A DNA stretch of 64,000 nt from the NCBI GenBank assembly GCA_902727895.1, contig CACVAP010000061.1, positions 1 through 64,000 of the forward strand. Reading direction: 5' to 3'. This document shows, one piece after another, positions 44,633 through 53,231 of the stretch. The DNA is from an uncultured Sulfurovum sp. (lineage in GTDB: Bacteria; Campylobacterota; Campylobacteria; Campylobacterales; Sulfurovaceae). The position numbers and the translations under genes are program-made. Positions within the stretch are counted from its first letter, which is position 1; each line of letters opens with the position of its first letter. The notes beneath the pieces are model-generated. The model was not told where the DNA came from, did no database searches, and saw only the letters and a program-made list of their open reading frames with translations.

Positions 44633-44695
44633 TGTGTATTTCCTTTTATATTATAATAATGCTTTTTGTCGCTAGGATTACCAAGGTTTGATTCA

Positions 44696-45745
44696 TCAGA
44701 GTAGAGAGTAACTTGTTTGCGACTGTTTTTGGACAAGGGTTTCCTTAATTTGAATGGCATCTATGGCATAACATTTTGGACATCGTGTAAAGCCTATAGG
44801 GAAATGATTTTTACATTTTCCACAGCCATAACTAAAGAGTAAATCTACATTGGTTTTATTACCTATTTTACTAGCAATAATGGTGTCAATAGAAAAAATA
44901 TTACTTCTTTTATTTAACTCTTCTGTCTCTAATGAGCCTTTTGCGAGGTAGATAGCAGATAAGGTTTCATTGTTTGAAATTATATCAAAGTTGAGGTTTA
45001 ATGAGGGTAAGAACCACAGAATATCAAGAATAGAGCCAATTCTATCATTTTCAATGTTTTCCCATGCCACATTTAAATCTAAGGTGAAAAGGGCTTTCAT
45101 AATCCTACGGTAAGGATAATTTTTTTCTTGAAGTAGGGCTGTTAGTTGACTCACCTTTTCAGCTTTAGAGAGCTTTTTTTGTTCTAAAAGTTTAGAAAGT
45201 TCAATGTGTGCCTGAAGTTTTTCTGTTTTTTCACCGAGAATCTCTAAAGGGGTGAGGGTTTCTAATGCTTTGTCAAATTCATGCATGAGTTCATAGACAA
45301 TACCTAAGTAGTAAAGGGCTTTTTTGTTTCTAGGATGTTTGTTTAAAATTTCTAAATAGATTAGTTTTGAGCGTTTTAAAAAACCAGCTTTTAAATAAGT
45401 CTCTCCTAATTGCTCTAGTATTTTTTCTTTCTCAAAAAAGTTTGAAATATTATCAATAAGGTAGAGGTTTAGATTAATGGACTTTTGGTACTCACCTTGG
45501 GTTTTAAATGCTTGTGCTAAAAGGCTTAATGGTTTAATCAAAGCTTTTTCAAAAGGCATCTCTTCAATGTTCAAGACAGCATTGTCTTTTTTGAAACCAC
45601 AAAGAAATTTTTCCAGAGAGTTTTTTTTCTTTTTTTCTTTATAGTTTCCTACAATTAAAGAGGAAACAGCAACAATCAGAATTAAGATAATGATGATTAA
45701 AATAGAAAAAAGTGGGTCATCATATGCTGGTAAAATATTGTCCAA
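44696..45745 (-). CDS. LapB/YciM-like TPR protein with zinc ribbon
   Basis: 349 aa. An N-terminal membrane anchor (LFSILIIIILILIVAVSS) is followed by TPR helices from about 65 to 280 (LNLYLIDNIS, YLKAGFLKRSKLIYLEIL, YYLGIVYELMHEFDKAL). The C-terminal rubredoxin-type ribbon CGKCKNHFPIGFTRCPKC (about 308-325) should bind a metal. This architecture matches LapB, which in E. coli controls LpxC turnover and LPS assembly. Whether it has that role in Campylobacterota is inference. It lies divergently from the ATPase-nuclease pair. Confidence 0.78.
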   Translation of the reverse strand: MDNILPAYDDPLFSILIIIILILIVAVSSLIVGNYKEKKKKNSLEKFLCGFKKDNAVLNIEEMPFEKALIKPLSLLAQAFKTQGEYQKSINLNLYLIDNISNFFEKEKILEQLGETYLKAGFLKRSKLIYLEILNKHPRNKKALYYLGIVYELMHEFDKALETLTPLEILGEKTEKLQAHIELSKLLEQKKLSKAEKVSQLTALLQEKNYPYRRIMKALFTLDLNVAWENIENDRIGSILDILWFLPSLNLNFDIISNNETLSAIYLAKGSLETEELNKRSNIFSIDTIIASKIGNKTNVDLLFSYGCGKCKNHFPIGFTRCPKCYAIDAIQIKETLVQKQSQTSYSLL

Positions 45746-45812
45746 GAATTGCCTTTTTAAAGTTGTTATTGTTTGAGACTATTCTAGCATATTGGATATA
45801 ACATCGTTATGA

Positions 45813-45818
45813 TATAAT
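45813..45818 (+). promoter_or_regulatory. -10 box for the ATPase/PD-(D/E)XK pair
   Basis: TATAAT lies 36 nt before the ATPase ATG in a 109-bp divergent region. AGAGG is the likely ribosome-binding site. Confidence 0.5.
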
Positions 45819-45854
45819 CGTAACAATAATGAATAGAAGAGGTAGCATAAAGAT

Positions 45855-46988
45855 ATGGAAAGATTAATAGTAAAAAATTTTGGTCCACTGAAAGATGTAG
45901 ATATTGAACTGAATAAGATTAATCTTTTTATTGGTGAGAATGGTAGTGGGAAGAGTGTTTTGGCAAAGTTGATTACAATCTTTACAAGTTTAAATGAATT
46001 TAGTGAAGAAAAAATTTTAAAAAAAATCAATGAATATAAAATTAATTTTATTAGAGAGGAATCTATAATAGAGTTTTTTAGTAATGATACATTACTATTA
46101 AAACTTCAAAAAGGTAATATAGAATTAGATTTAGACTTGGAAGAAGCAGTTCTTGAAAATGAAAAAGTAAAAGAACCTTGGGAAGAATTATCTAAAAAAA
46201 TAGAGAAAATTGAGACTGAATCTAAAAATTTAAATCTTCTGTTTGAACTTTTTAAAGGTATGCAAAGCTATCAAGAAAGTTTACTTTCTCAATATATCCC
46301 AGCAGAAAGAAATTTGATATCCTTATTTAATAAGTCTCTTACTACATTATTGCTTGCAGAAGTACCATTGCCAAAATTTCTTTTAGCATTTTCTAGTGAA
46401 TTTGAAAAAGCAGGAAATGATTTAAAAGAGTTAAAATTTTTAAATGTAAAATATGTAAATGGAGATGGATTAGATAGACATAAAATTTATTTTAACGATG
46501 AAGATTATTTATCTTTGGAGCATAGTTCAAGTGGAATTCAATCTTCCTTACCTCTTTATCTAACAGTTACATATCTTACTCAAAAACATCGAAATATTAT
46601 TATCGAAGAGCCTGAACAAAACTTATTCCCCAGAGCACAAAAAGAGACTATACAATATATTATAGAGCAAGTATCAGATAGAAATAATTTATTTATGATG
46701 ACTCATAGCCCTTATGTATTAAGTACTTTAAATATTTTAATGATGGCATATAGAGCAGGAAGCTTAGGAGAAGAGGCTAAAAAAGAAGTGAGTGAACTCT
46801 TTACTGTAAAACAATGGATTAATCCTGATAATTTTTCTGCTTATTATTTAGAAAATGGTACGGCTAGAAATATAAAGGGTAGAACAGGACTTATTTCAGA
46901 TAATGAGATAGATGAAATAAGTGATGATATTCAATTTGAGTTTGAGGAGCTTTTAACTATTTATAGAGAACATAAAAATGATAAGTAG
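45855..46988 (+). CDS. AAA/ABC ATPase of a candidate two-gene defence pair
   Basis: 377-aa RecF/OLD-like ATPase. Walker A is GENGSGKSV (about 27-35), a short helical insert covers about 60-145, the sensor-like YIPAERNLISLF lies near 150, the ABC signature is EHSSSGIQSSL, Walker B is IIIEEPEQNLFP, and the switch His is in MMTHSPYVL. The C-terminus is acidic. No TOPRIM domain is present, so it is not an OLD nuclease by itself. The downstream nuclease-like gene starts 11 bp inside it, so they form a coupled pair. The AT-rich coding sequence differs from the rnc and dnaG neighbours. Confidence 0.8.
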   Translation: MERLIVKNFGPLKDVDIELNKINLFIGENGSGKSVLAKLITIFTSLNEFSEEKILKKINEYKINFIREESIIEFFSNDTLLLKLQKGNIELDLDLEEAVLENEKVKEPWEELSKKIEKIETESKNLNLLFELFKGMQSYQESLLSQYIPAERNLISLFNKSLTTLLLAEVPLPKFLLAFSSEFEKAGNDLKELKFLNVKYVNGDGLDRHKIYFNDEDYLSLEHSSSGIQSSLPLYLTVTYLTQKHRNIIIEEPEQNLFPRAQKETIQYIIEQVSDRNNLFMMTHSPYVLSTLNILMMAYRAGSLGEEAKKEVSELFTVKQWINPDNFSAYYLENGTARNIKGRTGLISDNEIDEISDDIQFEFEELLTIYREHKNDK

Positions 46989-47496
46989 TCTAAAAAAGGT
47001 TTTTCCTCATATAGACGAAAAAGAGTGTCTTCAATTTATTAGTGAAAAATCATTTGAGATATTTGACCATGAAGAAGATAAAAAATGTTATGTTTTAGAA
47101 GAAAATGGACAGTTTAAAGTTGTAAATGCTAATGAACAAGAGATAGGCTTTATAGCTGTCGATGAATGTTTATTTAATTCTTCTGATGGGTCAAGGGCTG
47201 ACTGTATTATTTTTGAGGATGAGGTCTTTTGTTTCATAGAGTTAAAGCATTGTAAAAATAAAAACATTCCTCGAAATAGACAAAAAGCAAAAAAACAATT
47301 AATAACTACCATTGAATTTTTTAAAGAGAAAATAAATATAGAACAAAAGTTAGAAGCATATATTTGTGTTACCTGTTCGTCAAATGAAGAAAGAATTACT
47401 ATGACCCCAAGAGCTAATAATGAAGAAGCACAACTTGAATTTGAAGAGTATTACGATACACAACTATTCTATAGTTGCCAGAAAGAATTTAAATGA
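46978..47496 (+). CDS. PD-(D/E)XK-like nuclease partner
   Basis: 172-aa soluble protein. The segment SRADCIIFEDEVFCFIELKHC (split here as SRADCIIF and CFIELKHC) has Asp75 and Glu88-x-Lys90 on two adjacent strands, the pattern of a PD-(D/E)XK nuclease core. A helix with RQKAKKQLITTIEFF follows, as expected after the core. No named family is recognised. It overlaps the ATPase by 11 bp and its last four bases (ATGA) contain the dnaG start, linking three genes translationally. Function as an ATPase-gated nuclease is inference. Confidence 0.68.
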   Translation: MISSLKKVFPHIDEKECLQFISEKSFEIFDHEEDKKCYVLEENGQFKVVNANEQEIGFIAVDECLFNSSDGSRADCIIFEDEVFCFIELKHCKNKNIPRNRQKAKKQLITTIEFFKEKINIEQKLEAYICVTCSSNEERITMTPRANNEEAQLEFEEYYDTQLFYSCQKEFK

Positions 47497-49142
47497 TAGA
47501 CAACGCATCGGTAGAACAACTTAAAAATAACATGGATATTGTTGAGATTATTTCAAATTATATTGAAGTAAAAAAAGCAGGAGCTAACTTTAAGGCAAAT
47601 TGTCCTTTTCATGGGGAGAAAACACCAAGTTTTGTTATAAGTCCTGCTAAGCAAATTTATCATTGTTTTGGCTGTGGAGTTGGTGGTGATGCCATAAAAT
47701 TTGTGCAAGAGTATGAGAAGTTAAATTATCCAGAAGCTTTAGAGAAAATTGCGTCTACGATGAATTTTTCTTTGGCGTACACACAAGGAAGTACTGATAA
47801 TAATGATGCGAGACGTGTTTTAGAGCAAGTTCAAACTTGGTATGCTAAAAATCTAGATTCTACACCTATTTCTTTGGAATACTTACGAAACAGAGGAATT
47901 ACGCAACAGTCTATTGAGACTTTTGGTATTGGTTATGTAGGGGCTTCGCAGGAGCTTATGAATTTTCTTTCAGCCAATATGTTAACCATTCCCAATGCCG
48001 AAGAAGCTGGAGTAGTAGCACAACGTGAAAGAGGTGGGTTTTATGCCCGTTTGACAGAGCGTATTACTTTTCCTATTTATTCTACTTCGGGGGCTATTGT
48101 TGGTTTTGGTGGTCGTACGATTACTAATCATCCTGCTAAATATATTAACTCACCTCAGACTAAAATGTTTAATAAATCACGTTTACTTTATGGTTATGCG
48201 AAAGCTAAAGAGTCGATTTACAAAAATAAAAAGTTAATTGTTTGTGAGGGTTACTTAGATGTAATTATGTTTCATCAAGCTGGTTTTCATGAGGCTGTGG
48301 CTACTTTGGGAACGGCGTTAACAGAAGAGCATTTACCTATTTTACGTAAAGGTGAACCTCATATTATTTTGGCGTATGATGGAGATAAAGCAGGAGTAGC
48401 TGCTGCTTTAAAAGCTGCAACTATGTTGACAGGCTCTGGATTTGATGGTTCGGTGGTACTTTTTCCAGATGGGCAAGATCCAGCAGATATGATAGCTGTA
48501 GGGCAAGTACAAGAAGTGGCTAATTTATTACGTCATGGTCAGGCACTTATTCCATTTGTTATAGAGATGATGGCTAAGTCTTATGATTTAAAGAATCCTA
48601 GAGAGAAAGAAGTGGCTTTTGGTTCTGTAAAAGTTTATTTAGACTCTTTAACCCCTATCATTAGAGAAGCGTATATTGCGCATGCTTCAACCGTTTTAGG
48701 GGTGAATGTTGCTCTCTTTGGTGGAAATGCAAAACTTGAAAATACCAAAGCACGTTTTGAAGAAGGGGCGCGTGATGATGTGGGGCAACTCAGCATTATT
48801 AAGACGCTTATGGAAAATGACAAATTGGTCAACAAAGTAGTGAATGTTATTGATCCAGCTATGTTTGGGAACTATGCTTCATTACTTCAATCAGCTATTA
48901 ATGGTGAAACAAATACAAGTTTGACAGGCTTGAGTTTAGATGAAAATATTAAAGTTATGGATGAAGAAGAATTATCTCGTTCTTTAGCTTCATATTTATT
49001 TCGCTACTATTCTGCAAGGTTAAAAAGTATTACAACCGATGGGCAAATGCCTTTGAAACAAAAAAGCTTTTTAATACGAAAAATAAAAATGGATATTTTA
49101 CCAAGGCTCAAACGTGGTGAATTGGTAACTTACAAATTTTAA
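47493..49142 (+). CDS. dnaG: DNA primase
   Basis: Synthesises RNA primers at the replication fork. 549 aa. The CHC2 zinc-binding domain at about 35-65 contains CPFHGEKTPSF and HCFGCGVGGD. The TOPRIM fold includes VCEGYLDVIMFHQAG with the catalytic Glu and LAYDGDKAG with metal-binding Asp residues. The C-terminal helicase-interacting part is short, as in other Campylobacterota. The start overlaps the preceding nuclease-like gene (ATGA), an unusual arrangement for an essential gene. The parvulin gene follows 16 bp later. Confidence 0.97.
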   Translation: MIDNASVEQLKNNMDIVEIISNYIEVKKAGANFKANCPFHGEKTPSFVISPAKQIYHCFGCGVGGDAIKFVQEYEKLNYPEALEKIASTMNFSLAYTQGSTDNNDARRVLEQVQTWYAKNLDSTPISLEYLRNRGITQQSIETFGIGYVGASQELMNFLSANMLTIPNAEEAGVVAQRERGGFYARLTERITFPIYSTSGAIVGFGGRTITNHPAKYINSPQTKMFNKSRLLYGYAKAKESIYKNKKLIVCEGYLDVIMFHQAGFHEAVATLGTALTEEHLPILRKGEPHIILAYDGDKAGVAAALKAATMLTGSGFDGSVVLFPDGQDPADMIAVGQVQEVANLLRHGQALIPFVIEMMAKSYDLKNPREKEVAFGSVKVYLDSLTPIIREAYIAHASTVLGVNVALFGGNAKLENTKARFEEGARDDVGQLSIIKTLMENDKLVNKVVNVIDPAMFGNYASLLQSAINGETNTSLTGLSLDENIKVMDEEELSRSLASYLFRYYSARLKSITTDGQMPLKQKSFLIRKIKMDILPRLKRGELVTYKF

Positions 49143-49158
49143 ACATTAAAGGATAAAC

Positions 49159-49440
49159 ATGTCAGCATCAGCAAAACATATTTTAGTAGAAACAGAAGAA
49201 GAGTGCCAAGCACTTAAAGAACAAATTGCTTCAGGTGAAACAACATTTGAAGACGCAGCAAAAGCAAAGTCTCAGTGTCCATCAGGCGCACAAGGTGGAG
49301 ATTTAGGAATTTTTGATCAAGGTCAGATGGTTCCAGAATTTGATAAAGTAGTTTTTAACGATGAATTACATGTGGTTCATGGACCAGTTCAAACTCAGTT
49401 TGGTTACCATTTACTACTTATTACAAACCGTGACGGATAG
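49159..49440 (+). CDS. parvulin-type peptidyl-prolyl isomerase
   Basis: 93-aa single-domain cytoplasmic PpiC/parvulin. It has no signal peptide. AKHILVETEEECQALKEQI is the first strand-helix, FEDAAKAKSQCPSGAQGGDLG the conserved loop, and GPVQTQFGYHLLLI the C-terminal strand with the conserved His. It catalyses proline cis-trans isomerisation and assists folding. It follows dnaG by 16 bp. Confidence 0.9.
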   Translation: MSASAKHILVETEEECQALKEQIASGETTFEDAAKAKSQCPSGAQGGDLGIFDQGQMVPEFDKVVFNDELHVVHGPVQTQFGYHLLLITNRDG

Positions 49441-49457
49441 ATTTATAGTGAAACTTC

Positions 49458-49850
49458 ATGAATGATAAATTCATAAATTCTCTAATGTGGCTGTTTATGG
49501 CAGTCATGTTAGCTTATTTCGCTTATTTTAAAGGTTGGATTTTTAATGACTTTGAAAATATTTCTCCTAAAATAGCACATCATCTTCTTAAAAAATCATC
49601 TGATATTACCATTGTTGACGTACGTTCTAAAAAAGAATTTGAGAAAGACCATTTAAAAGGTGCCTTGTCTCTCCCTTTAGATACTTTAGAAGAAGTAAAC
49701 ATCAATGCTAAAAAAGTTTTAGTCTACTCAGAGAGAGGAGAACGCTCAGTTGAGGCTTCAAGAATATTAGCCAAAAAAGGTTTTGAGGTTTTAAATCTTG
49801 AAGGTGGCGTGGTATTTTGGATTCGTGCTGGTTATGAGGTTGTGAAATAG
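49458..49850 (+). CDS. membrane-anchored rhodanese-like protein lacking the catalytic Cys
   Basis: 130 aa. An N-terminal membrane span (LMWLFMAVMLAYFAYF) is followed by a rhodanese homology domain: DITIVDVRSKKEFEKDHLKGAL, then the active-site loop VLVYSERGERS and GFEVLNLEGGVVFWIRAGYE. The position normally held by the catalytic Cys (YCxxGxRS) is Ser91, so sulfur transfer by a persulfide is not expected. It may be a regulatory or binding domain. It converges without gap on pgeF. Confidence 0.85.
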   Translation: MNDKFINSLMWLFMAVMLAYFAYFKGWIFNDFENISPKIAHHLLKKSSDITIVDVRSKKEFEKDHLKGALSLPLDTLEEVNINAKKVLVYSERGERSVEASRILAKKGFEVLNLEGGVVFWIRAGYEVVK

Positions 49851-50603
49851 TTAGGTTAACCCAATCATTGACATAAATCGTCCAGAACAACCACTTTCTT
49901 TTCTATAGGAGAAATAATGTTCCACTTCACAAGCTGTACAAACATTAGACATCTCAATATTTTCTTTGTTTAGTCCAGCTTTTAATAGTTGAAGTTTGTT
50001 AATGTGGGGTAAGTCTAACATGTACTTCTCTGTTTGTTGTGTATAAGCTTCTTCAATTTCTTTAAAGTGCTGTGCTACATTCCAGTCAACTTCATAACAA
50101 CATTTCCCAATACTTGGAGCAATACCAGCTAAAATATTTTTAGGATCAGTGTTAAAAACTTCTTGCATTTTTTGGACAGTTTTTAAGAGAATCTCTTGCT
50201 GTGTCCCTTTCCATCCTGCATGAACAGCAGCAACTACATTTTGAATAGGATCAAAAAGTAAAATAGGCACACAGTCTGCTGTTAAAATAGTCAGCATCAT
50301 ATCTTTTTGATTTGTAATAAGTGCATCACAATCTTGAATGGCATTCTCTAAAGATTCCCAGCCTAACTCTTCATTCTTATTGACTATGTGGATGTTGGCA
50401 CCATGTGTTTGGTTAGCAACAATGAACTTTGTATTTGGGAAATTTTTAGAAAGATGTTTTCTATTATTTATAATGTCTTCTTCTTTCTCATTGGTATGTA
50501 GTGCCAAGGAGAAAGAGTAGGGTACTGCTTTATTTTTCTGTGTCACCAAATGGTGACAGCTATTTTTTTGAGATAAGTTATGGAAAGTATAAATATCTTT
50601 CAT
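49851..50603 (-). CDS. pgeF: PgeF/YfiH multicopper polyphenol oxidase-family protein
   Basis: Laccase-domain protein. Members have been reported as polyphenol oxidases, purine nucleoside-processing enzymes, and as PgeF editing peptidoglycan precursors. 250 aa from ATG 50603; a further ATG at 50645 would run into the malic-enzyme gene. Metal-site motifs are seen at NQTHGANIHIV, TADCVPILLFD, HAGWKGTQQEIL and GKCCYEVD. It begins 4 bp past the malic-enzyme stop, so the two are probably co-transcribed. Confidence 0.88.
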   Translation of the reverse strand: MKDIYTFHNLSQKNSCHHLVTQKNKAVPYSFSLALHTNEKEEDIINNRKHLSKNFPNTKFIVANQTHGANIHIVNKNEELGWESLENAIQDCDALITNQKDMMLTILTADCVPILLFDPIQNVVAAVHAGWKGTQQEILLKTVQKMQEVFNTDPKNILAGIAPSIGKCCYEVDWNVAQHFKEIEEAYTQQTEKYMLDLPHINKLQLLKAGLNKENIEMSNVCTACEVEHYFSYRKESGCSGRFMSMIGLT

Positions 50604-50607
50604 ATTT

Positions 50608-51897
50608 TTATAGATCTTTAACAGAAGGGTTTTCTTGAGGGTCAATATAAATCATTGTACGAAGTTTTTCACGATAACCTTCTACATCACATACCTTCAT
50701 GTCAGTTACCCCATCTTCAAATGCTGCATGTGCAACAGCTGAAGAAACCCAAATAAGTGCTTCTCTTGAGAATGGCGTTGGGATAATATGCTTTCTTCCA
50801 TAAGTTAAATCGGGGTCATTATAAGCAGCTTTAACATAATAAGGAACAGGTTCTTTTGCAAGTGCTGCTAGGGCTTTAGCTGCTGCCATTTTCATGTTTT
50901 CAGTAATTTTTTTGGCACCTGAATCTAAAGCACCTCTAAAGATGAAAGGAAAACCTAAAACATTGTTTACTTGGTTAGGGTAGTCAGAACGCCCTGTTCC
51001 TACAATGATATCAGGTCTTACTTCTTCAACTTTGTTAGGATTGATTTCTGGTACTGGGTTAGCACAAGCAAAAATAATAGCATTTGGAGCCATGTTTTTA
51101 ATCATGTCTTGGCTTACCGTATCTCCTTGAGAAAGACCTAACATCATGTCTGCATTTTTTAGTGCGTCTGTTATGCTTCTGTCTTCAGTTTCTATGGCAA
51201 ATTCTTGTTTGTATTTGTTTAGGTCAGTACGTTTGTTATGGATAACCCCTTTAGAATCTAGCATAACAATATTTTTAGCACCAAGATTTTGATACATTTT
51301 AGCAGAAGCAATACCTGCTGCACCAGCACCAATAACAACAATTTTAATATCTTCGATTTTTTTATCTGCCAATTCTAAGGCATTGAGTAGTCCAGCAGAA
51401 GTAATAATGGCTGTTCCATGTTGGTCATCATGCATGACAGGTATGTTTATACGTTCTTGTAATTTTCGTTCAATTTCAAAACATTCTGGTGCTTTAATAT
51501 CTTCTAAATTAATTCCACCATAAGTATCTGAAATAGCGACACAAGTGTCCACAATAGCATCAATATCTGTAATGTTAAGAATAACATCTACAGCATCTAC
51601 GTTAGCAAAAGACTTAAAGAGTACAGCTTTTCCTTCCATAACTGGTTTTCCTGCTAGTCCACCAATATCACCAAGTCCAAGAACAGCTGTTCCATTGGAG
51701 ATAACAGCAACAGTATTTCCTTTATTGGTATATTTGTATGCAAGTGCAGGATTTTCGGCAATTTCTAAACAAGGATAAGCAACGCCAGGAGAGTAAGCCA
51801 TTGATAATTCTTCTTGAGTTTTACAGGGTTTAGTAATTTGGGTAGCAGTTTTACCATTGATATGGTATTGAAGGGAGTCGTTTTTAAACTTATCCAT
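50608..51897 (-). CDS. malic enzyme (NAD(P)-dependent)
   Basis: 429 aa, the short single-domain bacterial form without a phosphotransacetylase extension. It oxidatively decarboxylates malate to pyruvate. [15 protein letters not shown] holds the catalytic Tyr region, [21 protein letters not shown] the catalytic Lys, and [15 protein letters not shown] the nucleotide-binding Rossmann fold. NAD versus NADP preference is not decided here. pgeF follows 4 bp downstream. Confidence 0.95.
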   Translation of the reverse strand: MDKFKNDSLQYHINGKTATQITKPCKTQEELSMAYSPGVAYPCLEIAENPALAYKYTNKGNTVAVISNGTAVLGLGDIGGLAGKPVMEGKAVLFKSFANVDAVDVILNITDIDAIVDTCVAISDTYGGINLEDIKAPECFEIERKLQERINIPVMHDDQHGTAIITSAGLLNALELADKKIEDIKIVVIGAGAAGIASAKMYQNLGAKNIVMLDSKGVIHNKRTDLNKYKQEFAIETEDRSITDALKNADMMLGLSQGDTVSQDMIKNMAPNAIIFACANPVPEINPNKVEEVRPDIIVGTGRSDYPNQVNNVLGFPFIFRGALDSGAKKITENMKMAAAKALAALAKEPVPYYVKAAYNDPDLTYGRKHIIPTPFSREALIWVSSAVAHAAFEDGVTDMKVCDVEGYREKLRTMIYIDPQENPSVKDL

Positions 51898-51947
51898 AGA
51901 TATTGTCCTTATATTTTTTCAAATAAAATTCTAACATATATTAGATA

Positions 51948-51986
51948 GTAAAAGGTACTTATATCAATAATATAAGTACCTTTTAC
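51948..51986. terminator. 17-bp perfect hairpin between DUF3817 and malic-enzyme genes
   Basis: GTAAAAGGTACTTATAT at 51948-51964 and its exact complement at 51970-51986 flank a 5-nt loop. It lies downstream of the minus-strand DUF3817 gene and upstream of malic enzyme, so it could end the former transcript. No long T tract follows on the minus strand, so a leader or regulatory role is possible. Confidence 0.5.
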
Positions 51987-52020
51987 ATTTTTAGGCTATA
52001 TACTTAATAATGTAAGTAAA

Positions 52021-52308
52021 TTATTTTTCTTTTGCAGCACAAAGCTTGTCATTGTAAAAACTTCCAAATGGAATAAGTGACAGAAGGGTTAAAATTCCCA
52101 TTTCTTTTGCTGAGAATGGTGCTTCATCAGAAGCTTTAAACAATTGATACAAAAATGCAAATACAAAAAGACCATGGAGCATACCTACTATTTTAGTTGC
52201 CATTGGGATTCCAGCAAAATACTTAAGTGGCATTGCGATGAAAAGTAAAATAAGGAAAGAGATACCCTCTACTTTGTTAATAATACGAAATTTCTTTAGT
52301 TCAGTCAT
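52021..52308 (-). CDS. DUF3817 family membrane protein
   Basis: 95-aa inner-membrane protein with about three spans, of the DUF3817 (YdzA-like) family. FRIINKVEGISFLILLFIAMPLKYFAG and GMLHGLFVFAFLYQLF are the conserved parts; function unknown. AAAGGA precedes the ATG. It stands alone upstream of the 17-bp hairpin and divergent from the Rieske gene. Confidence 0.8.
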   Translation of the reverse strand: MTELKKFRIINKVEGISFLILLFIAMPLKYFAGIPMATKIVGMLHGLFVFAFLYQLFKASDEAPFSAKEMGILTLLSLIPFGSFYNDKLCAAKEK

Positions 52309-52452
52309 GATTTTGTTTCCTTTAAGGAGTGATTTTTCGGGATTATAGCAAAAGATTTAACATAAAATAGTAAAATGAGCTGATAATACACGATTAGTGA
52401 CAATTTTTATCATAAAATAAATATATCAGAGTTTACTTTAATTATAAAATAA

Positions 52453-52458
52453 TATAAT
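52453..52458 (+). promoter_or_regulatory. -10 box for the Rieske gene
   Basis: TATAAT lies 38 nt before the ATG at 52497, with AAAGGA as the ribosome-binding site. Confidence 0.5.
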
Positions 52459-52496
52459 TAATTTGAATGAAAAATAAATATTAAAAGGACAATATT

Positions 52497-53231
52497 ATGG
52501 AAAGAAGAGGTTTTTTAAAACTATCGGGAACAACAGCAGCAGCAATAGTAGTAGCACCATCATTAATTACAGAAACATTAAGAGCAGAGGATGGTTCACT
52601 TTACGAAACTTATGACAAAGTTATGCTAAAAGATGCAGATGGGAAACCACTTAAGTCTGCAAATTTAGTAAAAGAAGAAAATTATGTATTCAACTTTCCT
52701 CATGTAGCAACACCTTGTATTCTTGTTCAACTCGATGGACCAGCTGATAAAACAGCAACACTTAAAGCAGATGATGGAACAGAATATATCTTTAAAGGTG
52801 GTTCAGGTAAAGATGGTTCTATTGTAGCTTACTCTGCAATTTGTCCTCACCAATTGACACACCCACAACCAGATACAACTTTCTTCCAATACGTGCCAAC
52901 TGGTACTAAAACATTGGCTTATGATAAAGCTGTAGGTGGTGTATTTGTATGTTCATCTCACCTTTCTGCATTTACACCAAAAGATGGTGGTAGAAGAGTA
53001 ACTGGACCAGCAACAGAAGCTTTAACTCAAATTGTTCTTGAGATTGATGAAAACGATGTAATCTGGGCTGTAGGTGCACTTGGACCAAATAAGTTTCATG
53101 AATACTTAAAAGCATTTAAAGGTGAGTTTAAAAAGTATTATGGAAACAAACGTAAAGCTAAAAAACTTGTTAAAACAGAAGCAAAAGTTACAACACTTAA
53201 GAATTTCTCTAAAGATATTCAACAGTTCTAA
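52497..53231 (+). CDS. TAT-exported Rieske-type [2Fe-2S] protein
   Basis: 244 aa. The N-terminus MERRGFLKLSGTTAAA is a twin-arginine signal. The cluster ligands are Cys116 and His118 (ICPHQLTH) and Cys152 and His155 (VCSSHLSAF), with the usual GGRRVTGPATEAL after the second box. Neither box has the extra Cys that forms the disulfide in bc1/b6f Rieske proteins (CTHLGC, CPCHG), pointing to a different redox tuning. About 33 residues lie between the boxes. The C-terminus is Lys-rich. It neighbours a sulfide dehydrogenase flavoprotein with a similar TAT signal, so it may be an electron carrier in sulfur oxidation (inference). Confidence 0.85.
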   Translation: MERRGFLKLSGTTAAAIVVAPSLITETLRAEDGSLYETYDKVMLKDADGKPLKSANLVKEENYVFNFPHVATPCILVQLDGPADKTATLKADDGTEYIFKGGSGKDGSIVAYSAICPHQLTHPQPDTTFFQYVPTGTKTLAYDKAVGGVFVCSSHLSAFTPKDGGRRVTGPATEALTQIVLEIDENDVIWAVGALGPNKFHEYLKAFKGEFKKYYGNKRKAKKLVKTEAKVTTLKNFSKDIQQF

